9,145 nucleotides of DNA from Burkholderia sp. (GTDB lineage: Bacteria; Pseudomonadota; Gammaproteobacteria; Burkholderiales; Burkholderiaceae). The position numbers were made by a program, and so were the translations under genes. Shown piece after piece: positions 8,331-9,145 of the stretch (position 1 is the stretch's first letter; each line of letters begins with the position of its first letter). The notes under the pieces were generated by a model. That model ran no database searches, was not told where the DNA came from, and was given only the letters and a program-made list of their open reading frames with translations. The stretch lies in contig JAQGMD010000252.1 in the NCBI GenBank assembly GCA_028292565.1, positions 1 to 9,145 of the forward strand, read 5' to 3'.

Positions 8331-8351
8331 GCCTCGTCCAGTGGACGAGGC
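8331..8351. repeat. Perfect GC-rich palindrome in the operon leader
   Basis: Arms of 10 bases, GCCTCGTCCA and its exact complement, flank a single central G. In RNA the inner pairs would open, giving a stem of about 8-9 GC-rich pairs with a 3-5 base loop. Neither strand shows a following T-run, so it is not an intrinsic terminator. It could be an operator for a second regulator, an mRNA-stability hairpin or an attenuation element. The palindrome is seen directly; its role is open. Confidence 0.7.
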
Positions 8352-8492
8352 GGTGTTCCGGGCAAGGGGGAGATGATGCGGCGACAGCGCCGAGTGCGGG
8401 CGGACCAACGATATATGGATACGCATGGCGGGTCGAATTGTCTCCGGATGATTTTATTTTTCAGACTCACCATGTTGGTGGACTGAATATTA

Positions 8493-8520
8493 TTGCGATT
8501 GATATTAAGATCAATTTAAA
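8493..8520 (+). promoter_or_regulatory. Possible weak promoter of the MarR-family gene
   Basis: TTGCGA (8493-8498), a 16-base spacer and TTTAAA (8515-8520) match consensus at 4 of 6 bases each. This would start transcription near 8527, about 32 bases before ATG 8559. The match is weak; it is listed because its position, interleaved with the operator candidate, suits autoregulation. Confidence 0.3.
8498..8515. promoter_or_regulatory. Candidate MarR operator (18-bp near-perfect palindrome)
   Basis: ATTGATATTAAGATCAAT has 6-base complementary arms (ATTGAT/ATCAAT) and a centre in which only one base pair (A/G) breaks the symmetry. Size, AT content and symmetry match sites bound by dimeric MarR-family proteins. 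It covers the -10 box of the operon promoter (8502-8507) and lies between the candidate -35 and -10 of the regulator's own promoter, 44 bases before the regulator start. Binding here could repress both directions. The assignment to this MarR protein is inference from position and symmetry. Confidence 0.6.
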
Positions 8521-8530
8521 AATGTGTCAA
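8502..8530 (-). promoter_or_regulatory. Sigma70-type promoter of the transporter-M81 operon
   Basis: On the minus strand, TTGACA (8525-8530) is a perfect -35, followed by a 17-base spacer and TAATAT (8502-8507), 5 of 6 to the -10 consensus. Transcription should begin near 8495, leaving a leader of roughly 360 bases before ATG 8132. I saw no comparably good promoter closer to the operon. The -10 lies wholly within the palindrome at 8498-8515. Confidence 0.7.
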
Positions 8531-8558
8531 ACTGAGATTAATTCATTTCAAGACGATC

Positions 8559-9098
8559 ATGACCAACATCGATCTCAATAGCTTTTTAAGCTATCAACTG
8601 GATTTGGTATCAGAGTTGGCGGTAAAGCTGGCCTCGGAGGTTTACGAGCGAGAGGTCAATCTGTCGTTTCGTGAAGTGCGCATGCTGAGGACCGTCGGGA
8701 ATTTTCCGGGTATCGCGCATTGTGAGCTGGTAGAGCGGGTTTTGTTTGAAAAGTCCCTGGTGTCGAGGCTGGTAACCGGACTCGTCAGGAAGTCGTACCT
8801 GAAGCGGGAGATCGACCAGGCGGATGCGCGCCGCGTGGCGCTGACGCTCACAGAGCAAGGTGCAGCGATCCTTCGCAAGGCTGATGAAATCGGGATGGCG
8901 ATGAACGAGTTGTGGCTTTCGGATTTGACGCCAGGGGAGCGGGAGTCGCTGGAGCGGTGTATTGAGAAGCTGCGGGGGCGTTGTCGGAGTTGGAGTTTGC
9001 GAGGTGAGATAGAGGGTGACGTTCGCATCCTCATGAGACGGCCTGCCCACTTCCCTCTCCCGCATGGGCTAAGGTGTATAAGTTGCGATTTGACCTGA
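8559..9098 (+). CDS. MarR-family transcriptional regulator, C-terminus probably frameshifted
   Basis: Winged helix-turn-helix regulator, probably a dimeric repressor of the divergent operon and of itself, released by a small ligand. The N-terminal dimer helix LSYQLDLVSELAVKLASEVY (10-29) leads to LSFREVRMLRTVGNFPG (35-51). The DNA-binding part is about 52-80 with recognition helix EKSLVSRLVTGLVRKSYL (64-81). The wing has the family pattern D..D.R...LTLTEQG (86-101). Helices to about residue 140 complete the usual fold. The last 40 residues (from R141) resemble no MarR tail and are rich in Arg, Pro, Cys and Trp. One extra G in the GGGGG run at 8974-8978 would instead read EKLRGALSELEFAR and stop at 9005-9007, giving 149 residues. 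So the true gene probably ends near 9007, or the gene carries a real frameshift. ATG 8559 has only a poor Shine-Dalgarno but fits the family N-terminus. Confidence 0.9.
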   Translation: MTNIDLNSFLSYQLDLVSELAVKLASEVYEREVNLSFREVRMLRTVGNFPGIAHCELVERVLFEKSLVSRLVTGLVRKSYLKREIDQADARRVALTLTEQGAAILRKADEIGMAMNELWLSDLTPGERESLERCIEKLRGRCRSWSLRGEIEGDVRILMRRPAHFPLPHGLRCISCDLT

Positions 9099-9111
9099 CA
9101 GAATGTGTCAG
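9095..9111. repeat. Inverted repeat CTGACA/TGTCAG after the MarR gene
   Basis: CTGACA and TGTCAG are separated by GAATG (6-5-6), overlapping the TGA of the long reading of the regulator gene. There is no T-run, so it is not an intrinsic terminator. It may be an operator for whatever lies beyond the window. Its right part, AATGTGTCA, is repeated exactly at 8521-8529, next to the operon -35 box. The last 34 bases of the window show no supported gene. Confidence 0.4.
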
Positions 9112-9145
9112 ATCATGAGTGTCGCAGTTCGACGCGCTGGTCACA

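Larger units (their letters stand above)
8133..8558. other. Divergent regulatory region and long operon leader
   Basis: No convincing gene lies in these 426 bases. The part next to the regulator gene (about 8450-8550) is AT-rich and holds divergent promoters and a palindromic operator candidate. The remainder, about 8133-8495, should be transcribed as an unusually long leader of the transporter operon if the promoter at 8502-8530 is used. It holds a GC-rich perfect palindrome (8331-8351), smaller stem-loop candidates at 8263-8277 (GCACC/GGTGC) and 8305-8320 (TCGTG/CACGA), an inverted repeat at 8225-8241, and a direct repeat GACCTGCAT at 8221-8229 and 8282-8290. I recognise no known riboswitch consensus, and none of the stems is followed by a T-run on either strand. 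Confidence 0.6.

Noticed and set aside
8331..8351. Palindrome considered as an intrinsic terminator
   Set aside because: No run of T follows on either strand, and termination here would block the operon's own strong promoter. Attenuation remains possible but unsupported.
8246..8473. Minus-strand frame of 75 codons in the operon leader, considered as a leader peptide
   Set aside because: It would start about 22 bases after the predicted transcription start but has no ribosome binding site. Its Arg/Ser/Pro-rich composition looks like translated non-coding sequence.
8183..8581. Plus-strand frame of 132 codons before the regulator
   Set aside because: It has no Shine-Dalgarno, no recognisable domain, runs through the promoter and operator region and overlaps the start of the MarR gene out of frame.
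9050..9075. Stretch with CCCTCTCCCGCATGGG, resembling half of a dispersed intergenic repeat
   Set aside because: The complementary arm is missing and only one copy is visible, so a repeat family cannot be supported from this window.
9115..9145. ATG with an open frame to the window end, a possible next gene
   Set aside because: Only ten codons are visible, with no Shine-Dalgarno and no promoter evidence.
1..9145. Search for tRNA, rRNA, CRISPR arrays, insertion sequences or transposase fragments
   Set aside because: No tandem direct repeats with spacers, no transposase motifs with terminal inverted repeats, and no RNA-gene signatures were seen.

Overview
The window looks like a chromosomal catabolic or uptake locus of a Gram-negative betaproteobacterium. 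Burkholderiales is my best guess. The support is fairly high-GC coding sequence, compact operon structure, a Sec signal peptide without a lipobox on the binding protein, and the pairing of M81 (MlrC-like) metallopeptidase genes with a Dpp-type transporter. The taxonomic call is inference from style and not from a marker gene.

Layout. Six genes lie head to tail on the minus strand and fill positions 8132 down to 1. In transcription order they are: a periplasmic family 5 solute-binding protein (6534-8132), a DppB-like permease (5584-6525), a DppC-like permease (4685-5581), a fused DppD-DppF type ATPase with two nucleotide-binding domains (3018-4688), and two M81/MlrC-like metallopeptidases (1489-2967 and 1-1470, the last cut by the window edge just before its stop). 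Gaps are 8, 2, -4, 50 and 18 bases, so this is almost certainly one operon. A MarR-family regulator gene (8559-9098) is divergent on the plus strand.

Regulation. The 426-base divergent intergenic region carries a near-consensus sigma70 promoter pointing at the operon (TTGACA, 17-base spacer, TAATAT). Its -10 is buried in an almost perfect 18-bp palindrome (8498-8515) that also sits in the likely marR promoter. This is a good candidate for the MarR operator. The promoter is about 360 bases from the first gene, implying a long leader that contains a GC-rich perfect palindrome at 8331-8351.

How the parts fit. A peptide or peptide-like amide compound would be captured in the periplasm, imported by the ABC transporter and hydrolysed in the cytoplasm by one or both M81 enzymes, with the MarR protein sensing the compound or a product. 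The substrate cannot be read from the sequence. The two M81 enzymes are clearly diverged paralogues, so they may act on different bonds or substrates.

Oddity. The 3' end of the marR gene appears frameshifted at a run of five G. One extra G would restore a normal-length MarR C-terminus of 149 residues in place of the 179-residue reading.
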